Below are positions 52,243 to 64,000 of a stretch of 64,000 nt of DNA, piece by piece. A program made the translations under genes and the position numbers. Under the pieces are notes generated by a model, which was given only the letters and a program-made list of their open reading frames with translations, was not told the DNA's origin and did no database searches. Source of the DNA: Bos javanicus (lineage: Eukaryota > Chordata > Mammalia > Artiodactyla > Bovidae); assembly GCF_032452875.1 (NCBI RefSeq), contig NW_026893841.1:248001-312000 (forward strand), read 5' to 3'. How positions within the stretch are numbered: position 1 is the stretch's first letter; each line of letters begins with the position of its first letter.

Positions 52243-53870
52243 ATGATCAGTGTATGATAGCAAACATGATCAGCGCATGATCAGTCACATGATCAGCGCC
52301 ATTAAGTCACGTGATCACTACATGATAGTCATGTGATCAGTCCATGCTCAGTCACGGTATCAGTGCATGATCAGCCACGTGATCAGTGCATGATCTGTCA
52401 CATGATTAGTGTATGATCATCCACGTGATCAGTGCATGGGCAGTCATGTGATCAGTGCATGATATAGACGTGATCAGTGCATGATCAGTCTCGTGATCAG
52501 TGCATGATAGCCACGTGATCAGTGCATGATCAGTCACCTGATGGGTGTATGATCATTCACGTGACCTGTACATGGTAGCTACATGATCATTGCATGATCA
52601 GCCACGTGAGTAGTGCATGATAGCCACGTGATCACTGCATGATCAGTCACGTGATCAGTGCATGATCAGTCATGTGACCAGTACATGGTAGCTGCGTGAT
52701 CATGGCATGATCAGCCACGTGAGCAGTGCATGATAGCCACGTGATCAGTGCATGATCAGTCACGTGATCAGTGCATGATCAGTCACGTGATCAGTGCATG
52801 ATCAGCCACGTGATCAGTGTATGATCAGCCAAGTGATCAGTGCATGATAGCCACGTGATCAGTGCATGATCAGTCACGTGATCAGTGCATGATCAGTCAC
52901 GTGATCAGTGCATGATCAGCCACGTGATCAGTGCATGATCAGCCACGTGATCAGTGCATGATCAATTACGTGATCAGTGCATGATCAGTCACGTGACAGT
53001 ACATGGTAGCTACGTGATCAGTGCATGATCAGCCACGTGATCAGTGCATGATAGCCACGTGATCAGTGCATGATAGCCACGTGATCAGTGCATGATCAGT
53101 CATGTGATACGTGTGTGATCAGCCACGTGATCAGTGCATGATATCCACGTGATCAGTGCATGACAGCCACGTGATCAGTGCATGAAGCCACGTGATCAGT
53201 GCATGATCAGTCACGTGATACATGTGTGATCAGCCACGTGATCAGTGCATGATGAGCCACGTGATCAGTGCATGATCAATTACGTGATCAGTGCATGATC
53301 AGTCACGTGACCAGTACATGGTTGCTACGTGATCGTTGCATGATCAGCCACGTGAGCAGTGCATGATAGCCACGTGATCAGTGCATGATCAGTCACGTGA
53401 TCAGTACATGATCAGTCACGTGAACAGTGCATGATCATTTACGTGATCTTTGCATGATCAGTCACGTGACCAGTATATGGTTGCTACGTGATCATTCCAT
53501 GACAGCCACGTGAGCAGTGCATGATAGCCACGTGATGTGTGCATGAGTTACGTGAGCAGGTATGATCAGCCACGTGATCAGTGCATGAGTGCGTGATCAG
53601 TGCATGATATGTCACGTGACAGGTGTGTGATCAGCCACGTGAACAGTGCATGTTCAGCCACGTGATCAGTGCATGATAGCCACGTGATCAGTGCATGATC
53701 AGTTACGTGAGCAGTGTATGATCAGCCACGTGATCAGTGCATGGTCAGACGTGAACAGTGTATGATCAGCCACGTGATCAGTGCATGATATCCAAGTGAT
53801 CAGTGCATGATCATCACGTGATCAGTGTATGATCAGCCACGTGAACAGTGCATGCTCAGTCACGTGATCT
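51999..53870. repeat. Unit 25, 1872 bp (S class)
   Basis: Downstream marker CACATGATTAG, as in its B1 partner at 41088. Confidence 0.92.
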
Positions 53871-54114
53871 GGGCCTGCTGAGCTGCGTGATTACTGTCTG
53901 CTCATCTGCTTGACAATTGCCAGCTGAGCTGCACGATTCCTGCCTGTCATCTGCTTGACAATTGCCAGCTGTGCTGCGTAATTCCTGCCTGCTCAGCTGC
54001 TTGATTATTGCCAGCTGAGCAGCATGATTCCTCACACCTGAGTTCCATGATTATTGCCTGCTGACTGTTTGATTCGTGCCTACTCAGCTCTTTGTTTATT
54101 GCCTCCAGAGGCAC
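53871..54114. repeat. Divergent block 26 (244 bp)
   Basis: Full length, GATCTGGG entry, CACACCTGAG form; opens the M unit of B2. Confidence 0.94.
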
Positions 54115-55276
54115 ATGATCAGTGTATGATAGCAAACATGATCAGCGCATGATCAGTCACATGATCAGCGCCATTAAGTCACGTGATCACTACATGATAG
54201 TCATGTGATCAGTCCATGCTCAGTCACGGTATCAGTGCATGATCAGCCACGTGATCAGTGCATGATCTGTCACAAGATCAGTGTATGATCATCCACGTGA
54301 TCAGTGCATGCAGTCATGTGATCAGTGCATGATATAGACGTGATCAGTGCATGATCAGTCTCGTGATCAGTGCATGATAGCCACGTGATCAGTGCATGAT
54401 CAGTCACCTGATGGGTGTATGATCATTCACGTGACCTGTACATGGTAGCTACATGATCATTGCATGATCAGCCACGTGAGTAGTCATGATAGCCACGTGA
54501 TCAGTGCATGATCAGTCACGTGATCAGTGCATGATCAGTCATGTGACCAGTACATGGTAGCTGCGTGATCATGGCATGATCAGCCACGTGAGCAGTGCAT
54601 GATAGCCACGTGATCAGTGCATGATCAGACACGTGATCAGTGCATGATCAGTCACGTGATCAGTGCATGATCAGCCACGTGATCAGTGCATGATCAGGCA
54701 CGTGATCAGTGCATGTCAGCCACGTGATCAGTGCATGATAGCCACGTGATCAGTGCATGATCAGTCACGTGATCAGTGCATGATCAGTCACGTGATCAGT
54801 GCATGATCAGCCACGTGATCAGTGCATGATCAGCCACGTGATCAGTGCATGATCAGTTACGTGATCAGTGCATGATCAGTCACGTGATCAGTGCATGATA
54901 GCCACGTGATCAGTGCATGATCAGCCACGTGATCAGTGCATGATAGCCACGTGATCAGTGCATGATAGCCACGTGATCAGTGCATGATAGCCACGTGATC
55001 AGTGCATGATCAGTCATGTGATCGTGTGTGATCAGCCACGTGATCAGTGCATGATATCCACGTGATCAGTGCATGATCAGCCACGTGATCAGTGCATGAT
55101 CAGCCACGTGATCAGTGCATGATCAGTCACGTGATCATGTGTGATCAGCCACGTGATCAGTGCATGATCAGCCACGTGATCAGTGCATGATCAGTTACGT
55201 GATCAGTGCATGATCAGCCACGTGATCAGTGCATGTCAGACCGTGATCAGTGCATGATCAGCCACGTGATCAGTGC

Positions 55277-55395
55277 ATGATAGCCACGTGATCAGTGCAT
55301 GATCATCACGTGATCAGTGCATGATCAGCCACGTGATCAGTGCATGATCAGTCGTGATCAGTGCATGATAGCACGTGATCAGTGCATGATCAGCC
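55277..55395. other. Degraded block-less restart junction (M, B2)
   Basis: GATCATCACG is followed by a two-base-short monomer and GATAGCACGTG. It is assigned by position and by comparison with 44301-44412. Confidence 0.6.
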
Positions 55396-56244
55396 ACGTG
55401 ATCAGTGCATGATAGCCACGTGATCAGTGCATGATCAGTCACGTGATCAGTGCATGATCAGTCACGTGATCAGTGCATGATCAGCCACGTGATCAGTGCA
55501 TGATCAGTCACGTGATCAGTGCATGATCAGCCACGTGATCAGTGCATGATCAGTCACGTGATCAGTGCATGATCAGCCACGTGATCAGTGCATGATAGCC
55601 ACGTGATCAGTGCATGATCAGTCACGTGATCAGTGCATGATCAGTCACGTGATCAGTGCATGATCAGCCACGTGATCAGTGCATGATCAGCCACGTGATC
55701 AGTGCATGATCAATTACGTGATCAGTGCATGATCAGTCACGTGACCAGTACATGGTAGCTACGTGATCATTGCATGATCAGCCACGTGATCAGTGCATGA
55801 TAGCACGTGATCAGTGCATGATCAGCCACGTGATCAGTGCATGATCAGCCACGTGATCAGTGCATGATCAGTCACGTGATCGTGTGCATGATCAGCCACG
55901 TGATCAGTGCATGATAGCCACGTGATCAGTGCATGATCAGCCACGTGATCAGTGCATGATAGCCACGTGATCAGTGCATGATCAGTCACGTGATCATGTG
56001 TGATCAGCCACGTGATCAGTGCATGATCAGTTACGTGATCAGTGCATGATCAGTCACGTGATCAGTGCATGATCTACGTGATCAGTGCATGATCAGCCAC
56101 GTGATCAGTGCATGATAGCCACGTGATCAGTGCATGATCAGTCACGTGATCAGTGCATGATCAGTCACGTGATCAGTGCATGATCAGTCACGTGATCAGT
56201 GCATGATCATTTACGTGATCAGTGCATGATCAGTCACGTGATCT

Positions 56245-56442
56245 GGGCCTGCTGAGCTGCGTGATTACTGTCTGCTCATCTGCTGACAATTGCCAGCTGA
56301 GCTGCACGATTCCTGCCTGCTCAGCTGCTTGATTATTGCCAGCTGAGCAGCATGATTCCTCACACCTGAGTTCCATGATTATTGCCTGCTGACTGTTTGA
56401 TTCGTGCCTACTCAGCTCTTTGTTTATTGCCTCCAGAGGCAC
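56245..56442. repeat. Divergent block 27, short form (198 bp)
   Basis: Same 45-bp loss as at 45266 plus one further base (TGCTGACAATTGCC). The entry is GATCTGGG, unlike the other two short blocks. Confidence 0.93.
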
Positions 56443-58073
56443 ATGATCAGTGTATGATAGCAAACATGATCAGCGCATGATCAGTCACATGATCAGCGCC
56501 ATTAAGTCACGTGATCACTACATGATAGTCATGTGATCAGTCCATGCTCAGTCACGGTATCAGTGCATGATCAGCCACGTGATCAGTGCATGATCTGTCA
56601 CAAGATTAGTGTATGATCATCCACGTGATCAGTGCATGGGCAGTCATGTGATCAGTGCATGATATAGACGTGATCAGTGCATGATCAGTCTCGTGATCAG
56701 TGCATGATAGCCACGTGATCAGTGCATGATCAGTCACCTGATGGGTGTATGATCATTCACGTGACCTGTACATGGTAGCTACATGATCATTGCATGATCA
56801 GCCACGTGATAGTGCATGATAGCCACGTGATCAGTGCATGATCAGTCACGTGATCAGTGCATGATCAGTCATGTGACCAGTACATGGTAGCTGCGTGATC
56901 ATGGCATGATCAGCCACGTGATCAGTGCATGATCAGCCACGTGATCAGTGCATGATCAGTCACGTGATCAGTGCATGATCAGCCACGTGATCAGTGCATG
57001 ATCAGCACGTGATCAGTGCATGATCAGCCAAGTGATCAGTGCATGATAGCCACGTGATCAGTGCATGATCAGTCACGTGATCAGTGCATGATCAGTTACG
57101 TGATCAGTGCATGATCAGCCACGTGATCAGTGCATGATCAGCCACGTGATCAGTGCATGATCAATTACGTGATCAGTGCATGATCAGTCACGTGATCAGT
57201 ACATGGTAGCTACGTGATCATTGCATGATGACGTGATCAGTGCATGATCAGTCACGTGATCAGTGCATGATAGCCACGTGATCAGAGCATGATCAGTCAT
57301 GTGATACGTGTGTGATCAGCCACGTGATCAGTGCATGATATCCACGTGATCAGTGCATGACAGCCACGTGATCGGTGCATGATATCCACGGGATCAGTGC
57401 ATGATCAGTCACGTGATACATGTGTGATCAGCCACGTGATCAGTGCATGATGAGCCACGTGATCAGTGCAGGATCAATTACGTGATCAGTGCATGATCAG
57501 TCACGTGACCAGTACATGGTTGCTACGTGATCGTTGCATGATCAGCCACGTGAGCAGAGCATGATAGCCACGTGATCAGTGCATGATCAGTCACGTGATC
57601 AGTACATGATCAGTCACGTGAACAGTGCATGATCATTTACGTGATCAGTGCATGATCAGTCACGTGACCAGTATATGGTAGCTACGTGATCATTCCATGA
57701 CGAGCCACGTGAGCAGTGCATGATAGCCACGTGATGTGTGCATGAGTTACGTGAGCAGTATGATCAGCCACGTGATCAGTGCATGAGTGCCACGTGATCA
57801 GTGCATGATATGTCACGTGACAGGTGTGTGATCAGCCACGTGAACAGTGCATGTTCAGCCACGTGATCAGTGCATGATAGCCACGTGATCAGTGCATGAT
57901 CAGTTACGTGAGCAGTGTATGATCAGCCACGTGATCAGTGCATGGTCAGACACGTGAACAGTGTATGATCAGCCACGTGATCAGTGCATGATATCCAAGT
58001 GATCAGTGCATGATCATCACGTGATCAGTGTATGATCAGCCACGTGAACAGTGCATGCTCAGTCACGTGATCT
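56245..58073. repeat. Unit 27, 1829 bp (S class after short block)
   Basis: Phase partner of 45266; downstream marker CACAAGATTAG. It includes a few unusual monomers near 57220-57400 (GATCGGTGCATG, CACGGGATCAG). Confidence 0.9.
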
Positions 58074-58317
58074 GGGCCTGCTGAGCTGCGTGATTACTGT
58101 CTGCTCATCTGCTTGACAATTGCCAGCTGAGCTGCACGATTCCTGCCTGTCATCTGCTTGACAATTGCCAGCTGTGCTGCGTAATTCCTGCCTGCTCAGC
58201 TGCTTGATTATTGCCAGCTGAGCAGCATGATTCCTCACAGCTGAGTTCCATGATTATTGCCTGCTGACTGTTTGATTCGTGCCTACTCAGCTCTTTGTTT
58301 ATTGCCTCCAGAGGCAC
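58074..58317. repeat. Divergent block 28 (244 bp), extra PvuII form
   Basis: CACAGCTGAG form in a block that opens an S unit; its B1 partner at 47101 has CACACCTGAG. Confidence 0.94.
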
Positions 58318-59860
58318 ATGATCAGTGTATGATAGCAAACATGATCAGCGCATGATCAGTCACATGATCAGCGCCATTAAGTCACGTGATCACTACATGA
58401 TAGTCATGTGATCAGTCCATGCTCAGTCACGGTATCAGTGCATGATCAGCCACGTGATCAGTGCATGATCTGTCACATGATTAGTGTATGATCATCCACG
58501 TGATCAGTGCATGGGCAGTCATGTGATCAGTGCATGATATAGACGTGATCAGTGCATGATCAGTCTCGTGATCAGTGCATGATAGCCACGTGATCAGTGC
58601 ATGATCAGTCACCTGATGGGTGTATGATCATTCACGTGACCTGTACATGGTAGCTACATGATCATTGCATGATCAGCCACGTGAGTAGTGCATGATAGCC
58701 ACGTGATCACTGCATGATCAGTCACGTGATCAGTGCATGATCAGTCATGTGACCAGTACATGGTAGCTGCGTGATCATGGCATGATCAGCCACGTGAGCA
58801 GTGCATGATAGCCACGTGATCAGTGCATGATCAGCCACGTGATCAGTGCATGATCAGTCACGTGATCAGTGCATGATCAGTCATGTGATCAGTGTATGAT
58901 CAGCCACGTGATCAGTGCATGATCAGCCACGTGATCAGTGCATGATCAATTACGTGATCAGTGCATGATCAGTCACGTGACCAGTGCATGGTAGCTACGT
59001 GATCATTGCATGATCAGCCACGTGATCAGTGCATGATAGCCACGTGATCAGTGCATGATAGCCACGTGATCAGTGCATGATCAGTCATGTGATCGTGTGT
59101 GATCAGCCACGTGATCAGTGCATGATATCCACGTGATCAGTGCATGACAGCCACGTGATCAGTGCATGAGAGCCACGTGATCAGTGCATGATCAGTCCGT
59201 GATCATGTGTGATCAGCCACGTGATCAGTGCATGATGAGCCACGTGATCAGTGCAGGATCAATTACGTGATCAGTGCATGATCAGTCACGTGACCAGTAC
59301 ATGGTTGCTACGTGATCGTTGCATGATCAGCCACGTGAGCAGAGCATGATAGCCACGTGATCAGTGCATGATCAGTCACGTGATCAGTACATGATCAGTC
59401 ACGTGAACAGTGCATGATCATTTACGTGATCTTTGCATGATCAGTCACGTGACCAGTATATGGTTGCTACGTGATCATTCCATGACGAGCCACGTGAGCA
59501 GTGCATGATAGCCACGTGATGTGTGCATGAGTTACGTGAGCAGAGTATGATCAGCCACGTGATCAGTGCATGAGTGCCACGTGATCAGTGCATGATATGT
59601 CACGTGACAGGTGTGTGATCAGCCACGTGAACAGTGCATGTTCAGCCACGTGATCAGTGCATGATAGCCACGTGATCAGTGCATGATCAGTTACGTGAGC
59701 AGTGTATGATCAGCCACGTGATCAGTGCATGGTCAGACACGTGAACAGTGTATGATCAGCCACGTGATCAGTGCATGATATCCAAGTGATCAGTGCATGA
59801 TCATCACGTGATCAGTGTATGATCAGCCACGTGAACAGTGCATGCTCAGTCACGTGATCT
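58074..59860. repeat. Unit 28, 1787 bp (S class, about 90 bp short)
   Basis: Shares its reduced length with the 1783-bp unit at 47101. Downstream marker CACATGATTAG. Confidence 0.9.
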
Positions 59861-60104
59861 GGGCCTGCTGAGCTGCGTGATTACTGTCTGCTCATCTGCT
59901 TGACAATTGCCAGCTGAGCTGCACGATTCCTGCCTGTCATCTGCTTGACAATTGCCAGCTGTGCTGCGTAATTCCTGCCTGCTCAGCTGCTTGATTATTG
60001 CCAGCTGAGCAGCATGATTCCTCACACCTGAGTTCCATGATTATTGCCTGCTGACTGTTTGATTCGTGCCTACTCAGCTCTTTGTTTATTGCCTCCAGAG
60101 GCAC
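59861..60104. repeat. Divergent block 29 (244 bp)
   Basis: CACACCTGAG form, the only L-opening block without the extra PvuII site. Confidence 0.94.
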
Positions 60105-61639
60105 ATGATCAGTGTATGATAGCAAACATGATCAGCGCATGATCAGTCACATGATCAGCGCCATTAAGTCACGTGATCACTACATGATAGTCATGTGATC
60201 AGTCCATGCTCAGTCACGGTATCAGTGCATGATCAGCCACGTGATCAGTGCATGATCTGTCACATGATTAGTGTATGATCATCCACGTGATCAGTGCATG
60301 GGCAGTCATGTGATCAGTGCATGATATAGACGTGATCAGTGCATGATCAGTCTCGTGATCAGTGCATGATAGCCACGTGATCAGTGCATGATCAGTCACC
60401 TGATGGGTGTATGATCATTCACGTGACCTGTACATGGTAGCTACATGATCATTGCATGATCAGCCACGTGAGTAGTGCATGATAGCCACGTGATCACTGC
60501 ATGATCAGTCACGTGATCAGTGCATGATCAGTCATGTGACCAGTACATGGTAGCTGCGTGATCATGGCATGATCAGCCACGTGAGCAGTGCATGATAGCC
60601 ACGTGATCAGTGCATGATCAGTCACGTGATCAGTGCATGATCAGTCACGTGATCAGTGCATGATCAGCCACGTGATCAGTGCATGATCAGCCAGTGATCA
60701 GTGCATGATAGCCACGTGATCAGTGCATGATCAGTCACGTGATCAGTGCATGATCAGTCACGTGATCAGTGTATGATCAGCCACGTGATCAGTGCATGAT
60801 CAGCCACGTGATCAGTGCATGATCAGTCGTGATCAGTGCATGATCAGTCACGTGACCAGTACATGGTAGCTACGTGATCATTGCATGATCAGCCACGTGA
60901 TCAGTGCATGATAGCCACGTGATCAGTGCATGATCAGCCACGTGATCAGTGCATGATCAGTCACGTGATCAGTGCATGTCAGCCACGTGATCAGTGCATG
61001 ATATCCACGTGATCAGTGCATGACAGCCACGTGATCAGTGCATGATAGCCACGTGATCAGTGCATGATCAGTCACGTGATCATGTGTGATCAGCCACGTG
61101 ATCAGTGCATGATCAGCCACGTGATCAGTGCATGATCAATTCACGTGATCAGTGCATGATCAGTCACGTGACCAGTACATGGTTGCCACGTGATCAGTGC
61201 ATGATCAGCCACGTGAGCAGTGCATGATAGCCACGTGATGTGCATGATCAGTCACGTGATCAGTGCATGATCAGTCACGTGATCAGTGCATGATCATTCG
61301 TGATCTGTGCATGATCAGTCACGTGACCAGTATATGGTTGCTGCATGATCAGTGCATGATCAGCCACGTGATCAGTGCATGATAGCCACGTGATCAGTGC
61401 ATGAGTCACGTGATCAGTGTATGATCAGCCACGTGATCAGTGCATGATGCCACGTGATCAGTGCATGATAGTCACGTGACAGTGTGTGATCAGACGTGAT
61501 CAGTGCATGTTCAGCCACGTGATCAGTGCATGATAGCCACGTGATCAGTGCATGATCAGTTACGTGAGCAGTGCATGATCAGCCACGTGATCAGTGCATG
61601 ATCAGACACGTGATCAGTGCATGATCAGCCACGTGATCA

Positions 61640-61760
61640 GTGCATGATAGCCACGTGATCAGTGCATGATCATCACGTGATCAGTGTATGATGATCAGCC
61701 ACGTGATCAGTGCATGATCAGTCATGTGATCAGTGCATGATAGCTGCGTGATCATGCATG
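61640..61760. other. Block-less restart junction (L, B3)
   Basis: GATCATCACG, a duplicated GATGATCAGCC, CAGTCATGTGATCAG, then GATAGCTGCGTGATCATGC. It keeps the CATGTG of the post-block flank, as at 33508-33620. Confidence 0.77.
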
Positions 61761-62991
61761 ATCAGCCACGTGATCAGTGCATGATAGCCACGTGATCAGT
61801 GCATGATCAGTCACGTGATCAGTGCATGATCAGTCACGTGATCAGTGCATGATCAGCCACGTGATCAGTGCATGATCAGTCCATGATCAGTGCATGATCA
61901 GCCACGTGATCAGTGCATGATCAGCACGTGATCAGTGTATGATCAGCCAAGTGATCAGTGCATGATAGCCACGTGATCAGTGCATGATCAGTCACGTGAT
62001 CAGTGCATGATCAGTTACGTGATCAGTGCATGATCAGCCACGTGATCAGTGCATGATCAGCCACGTGATCAGTGCATGATCGCCGTGATCAGTGCATGAT
62101 CAGTCACGTGATCAGTACATGGTAGCTCATGATCATTGCATGATCAGCCACGTGATCAGTGCATGATAGCCACGTGATCAGTGCATGATAGCCACGTGAT
62201 CAGTGCATGATCAGTCATGTGATACGTGTGTGATCAGCCACGTGATCAGTGCATGATATCCACGTGATCAGTGCATGACAGCCACGTGATCAGTGCATGA
62301 TAGCCACGTGATCAGTGCATGATCAGTCACGTGATATGTGTGATCAGCCACGTGATCAGTGCATGATGAGCCACGTGATCAGTGCAGGATCAATTACGTG
62401 ATCAGTGCATGATCAGTCACGTGACCAGTACATGGTTGCTACGTGATCGTTGCATGATCAGCCACGTGAGCAGAGCATGATAGCCACGTGATCAGTGCAT
62501 GATCAGTCACGTGATCAGTACATGATCAGTCACGTGAACAGTGCATGATCATTTACGTGATCTTTGCATGATCAGTCACGTGACCAGTATATGGTTGCTA
62601 CGTGATCATTCCATGACGAGCCACGTGAGCAGTGCATGATAGCCACGTGATGTGTGCATGAGTTACGTGAGCAGAGTATGATCAGCCACGTGATCAGTGC
62701 ATGAGTGCCACGTGATCAGTGCATGATATGTCACGTGACAGGTGTGTGATCAGCCACGTGAACAGTGCATGTTCAGCCACGTGATCAGTGCATGATAGCC
62801 ACGTGATCAGTGCATGATCAGTTACGTGAGCAGTGTATGATCAGCCACGTGATCAGTGCATGGTCAGACACGTGAACAGTGTATGATCAGCCACGTGATC
62901 AGTGCATGATATCCAAGTGATCAGTGCATGATCATCACGTGATCAGTGTATGATCAGCCACGTGAACAGTGCATGCTCAGTCACGTGATCT

Positions 62992-63235
62992 GGGCCTGCT
63001 GAGCTGCGTGATTACTGTCTGCTCATCTGCTTGACAATTGCCAGCTGAGCTGCACGATTCCTGCCTGTCATCTGCTTGACAATTGCCAGCTGTGCTGCGT
63101 AATTCCTGCCTGCTCAGCTGCTTGATTATTGCCAGCTGAGCAGCATGATTCCTCACACCTGAGTTCCATGATTATTGCCTGCTGACTGTTTGATTCGTGC
63201 CTACTCAGCTCTTTGTTTATTGCCTCCAGAGGCAC
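62992..63235. repeat. Divergent block 30 (244 bp)
   Basis: Full length, GATCTGGG entry, CACACCTGAG form. Confidence 0.94.
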
Positions 63236-64000
63236 ATGATCAGTGTATGATAGCAAACATGATCAGCGCATGATCAGTCACATGATCAGCGCCATTAAGT
63301 CACGTGATCACTACATGATAGTCATGTGATCAGTCCATGCTCAGTCACGGTATCAGTGCATGATCAGCCACGTGATCAGTGCATGATCTGTCACAAGATT
63401 AGTGTATGATCATCCACGTGATCAGTGCATGGGCAGTCATGTGATCAGTGCATGATATAGACGTGATCAGTGCATGATCAGTCTCGTGATCAGTGCATGA
63501 TAGCCACGTGATCAGTGCATGATCAGTCACCTGATGGGTGTATGATCATTCACGTGACCTGTACATGGTAGCTACATGATCATTGCATGATCAGCCACGT
63601 GAGTAGTGCATGATAGCCACGTGATCACTGCATGATCAGTCACGTGATCAGTGCATGATCAGTCATGTGACCAGTACATGGTAGCTGCGTGATCATGGCA
63701 TGATCAGCCACGTGATCAGTGCATGATAGCCACGTGATCAGTGCATGATCAGACACGTGATCAGTGCATGATCAGTCACGTGATCAGTGCATGATCAGGC
63801 ACGTGATCAGTGTATGTCAGCCAAGTGATCAGTGCATGATAGCCACGTGATCAGTGCATGATCAGTCACGTGATCAGTGCATGATCAGTTATGTGATCAG
63901 TGTATGATCAGCCACGTGATCAGTGCATGATGCCACATGATCAGTGCATGATCAATTCGTGATCAGTGCATGATCAGTCACGTGACCAGTACATGGTAGC
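62992..64000. repeat. Unit 30, cut by window end
   Basis: Block, post-block flank with CACAAGATTAG and CACCTGATGGG, GTAGCTGCGTGATCATGG near 63690, then near-prototype monomers to the edge. Its size class cannot be told. Confidence 0.88.

Larger units (their letters stand above)
53871..56244. repeat. Unit 26, 2374 bp (M class)
   Basis: Downstream marker CACAAGATCAG. The restart is still visible at 55277-55395 but its GATAGCTGCGTG has been reduced to GATAGCACGTG. The second pass is nearly pure monomer up to the short block. Confidence 0.88.
48884..59860. repeat. Super-unit B2, 10,977 bp (L-S-M-S-S)
   Basis: Second copy of type B with units of 3115, 1872, 2374, 1829 and 1787 bp. Each unit is within about 60 bp of its B1 partner. 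One point marker differs: the extra PvuII block also occurs at the fifth position (58074). Confidence 0.88.
59861..62991. repeat. Unit 29, 3131 bp (L class)
   Basis: Opens the third type B super-unit. Restart junction at 61640-61760. Confidence 0.88.
1..64000 (-). repeat. Bovine satellite III-like (1.706) 23-bp tandem array
   Basis: The whole window is a head-to-tail array of a 23-bp monomer, CACGTGATCAG followed by TGCATGATCAGC or TGCATGATCAGT; a 22-bp form ending CATGATAGC is common. At about 22.8 bp per monomer the window holds roughly 2,800 copies (an estimate, not a count). Read on the minus strand and rotated, the monomer begins GATCACGTGACTG and ends ATCATGCACT, which equals the prototype I recall for the bovine 1.706 g/cm3 satellite; strand '-' records that orientation. 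I see no SINE, LINE, LTR, poly-A tail or CENP-B box consensus. Monomer variants sit at fixed places in the larger units, so they arose before the units were amplified. The repeat call is certain; the species call rests on memory. Confidence 0.93.
59861..64000. repeat. Super-unit B3, partial
   Basis: An L unit of 3131 bp followed by the first 1009 bp of the next unit, in phase with B1 and B2. The CACAAGATTAG marker after block 30 differs from the CACATGATTAG of its partners at 41088 and 51999. Confidence 0.78.

Noticed and set aside
1..64000. CRISPR array (short repeats at regular spacing).
   Set aside because: There are no unique spacers: repeats abut directly and the 'spacer' is also repeat. 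The hierarchy and the monomer identify a eukaryotic satellite.
1..64000. Replication origin or iteron array based on dense GATC and palindromes.
   Set aside because: GATC and TGATCA occur simply because each monomer has two. There is no AT-rich unwinding region, replication gene or any bacterial sequence nearby.

Overview
The window is satellite DNA from end to end. I see no protein-coding gene, RNA gene, transposon or unique sequence. The basic unit is a 23-bp monomer reading CACGTGATCAG then TGCATGATCAGY on the + strand, with a common 22-bp form ending ATAGC. Its reverse complement equals the 23-bp prototype I remember for the bovine 1.706 g/cm3 satellite (satellite III, reported repeat about 2350 bp with a patchwork structure and PvuII-bearing segments). 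The likely source is therefore cattle or a close bovine, in pericentromeric heterochromatin, in inverted orientation to the published prototype. The identification is from memory and not from a search.

The array has several levels. (1) The monomer is itself an 11+12-bp pair, each half carrying TGATCA. (2) Thirty copies of a divergent block, usually 244 bp and carrying several CAGCTG (PvuII) sites, punctuate the array; the block is an old, diverged run of the same monomer. (3) Block-to-block distances fall into size classes: S about 1.8-1.9 kb, M about 2.37 kb, Q about 2.6 kb and L about 3.1 kb. The longer classes look like two S units fused with the block and about 0.68 kb removed between them. 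(4) The size classes recur in fixed order. From 15182 to 37962 there are two copies of an S-S-S-Q-L super-unit (about 11.4 kb each). From 37963 onward there are two copies, and the start of a third, of an L-S-M-S-S super-unit (about 10.95 kb each). The change occurs where two L units lie side by side.

Region by region: 1-15181 is irregular, rich in short indels, and holds a scrambled tract at about 5320-5860, which suggests poor consensus or a decayed array edge; 15182-37962 is super-unit type A; 37963-64000 is super-unit type B and is the cleanest part.

Nothing here works as a gene set. Any function would be structural (centromeric or pericentromeric chromatin), with one notable property: nearly every monomer carries CACGTG, the E-box core, so the array is a very dense field of potential bHLH sites and CpGs. 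The open frames of about 60-88 codons on the minus strand are by-products of the repeat and begin at TTG or GTG.
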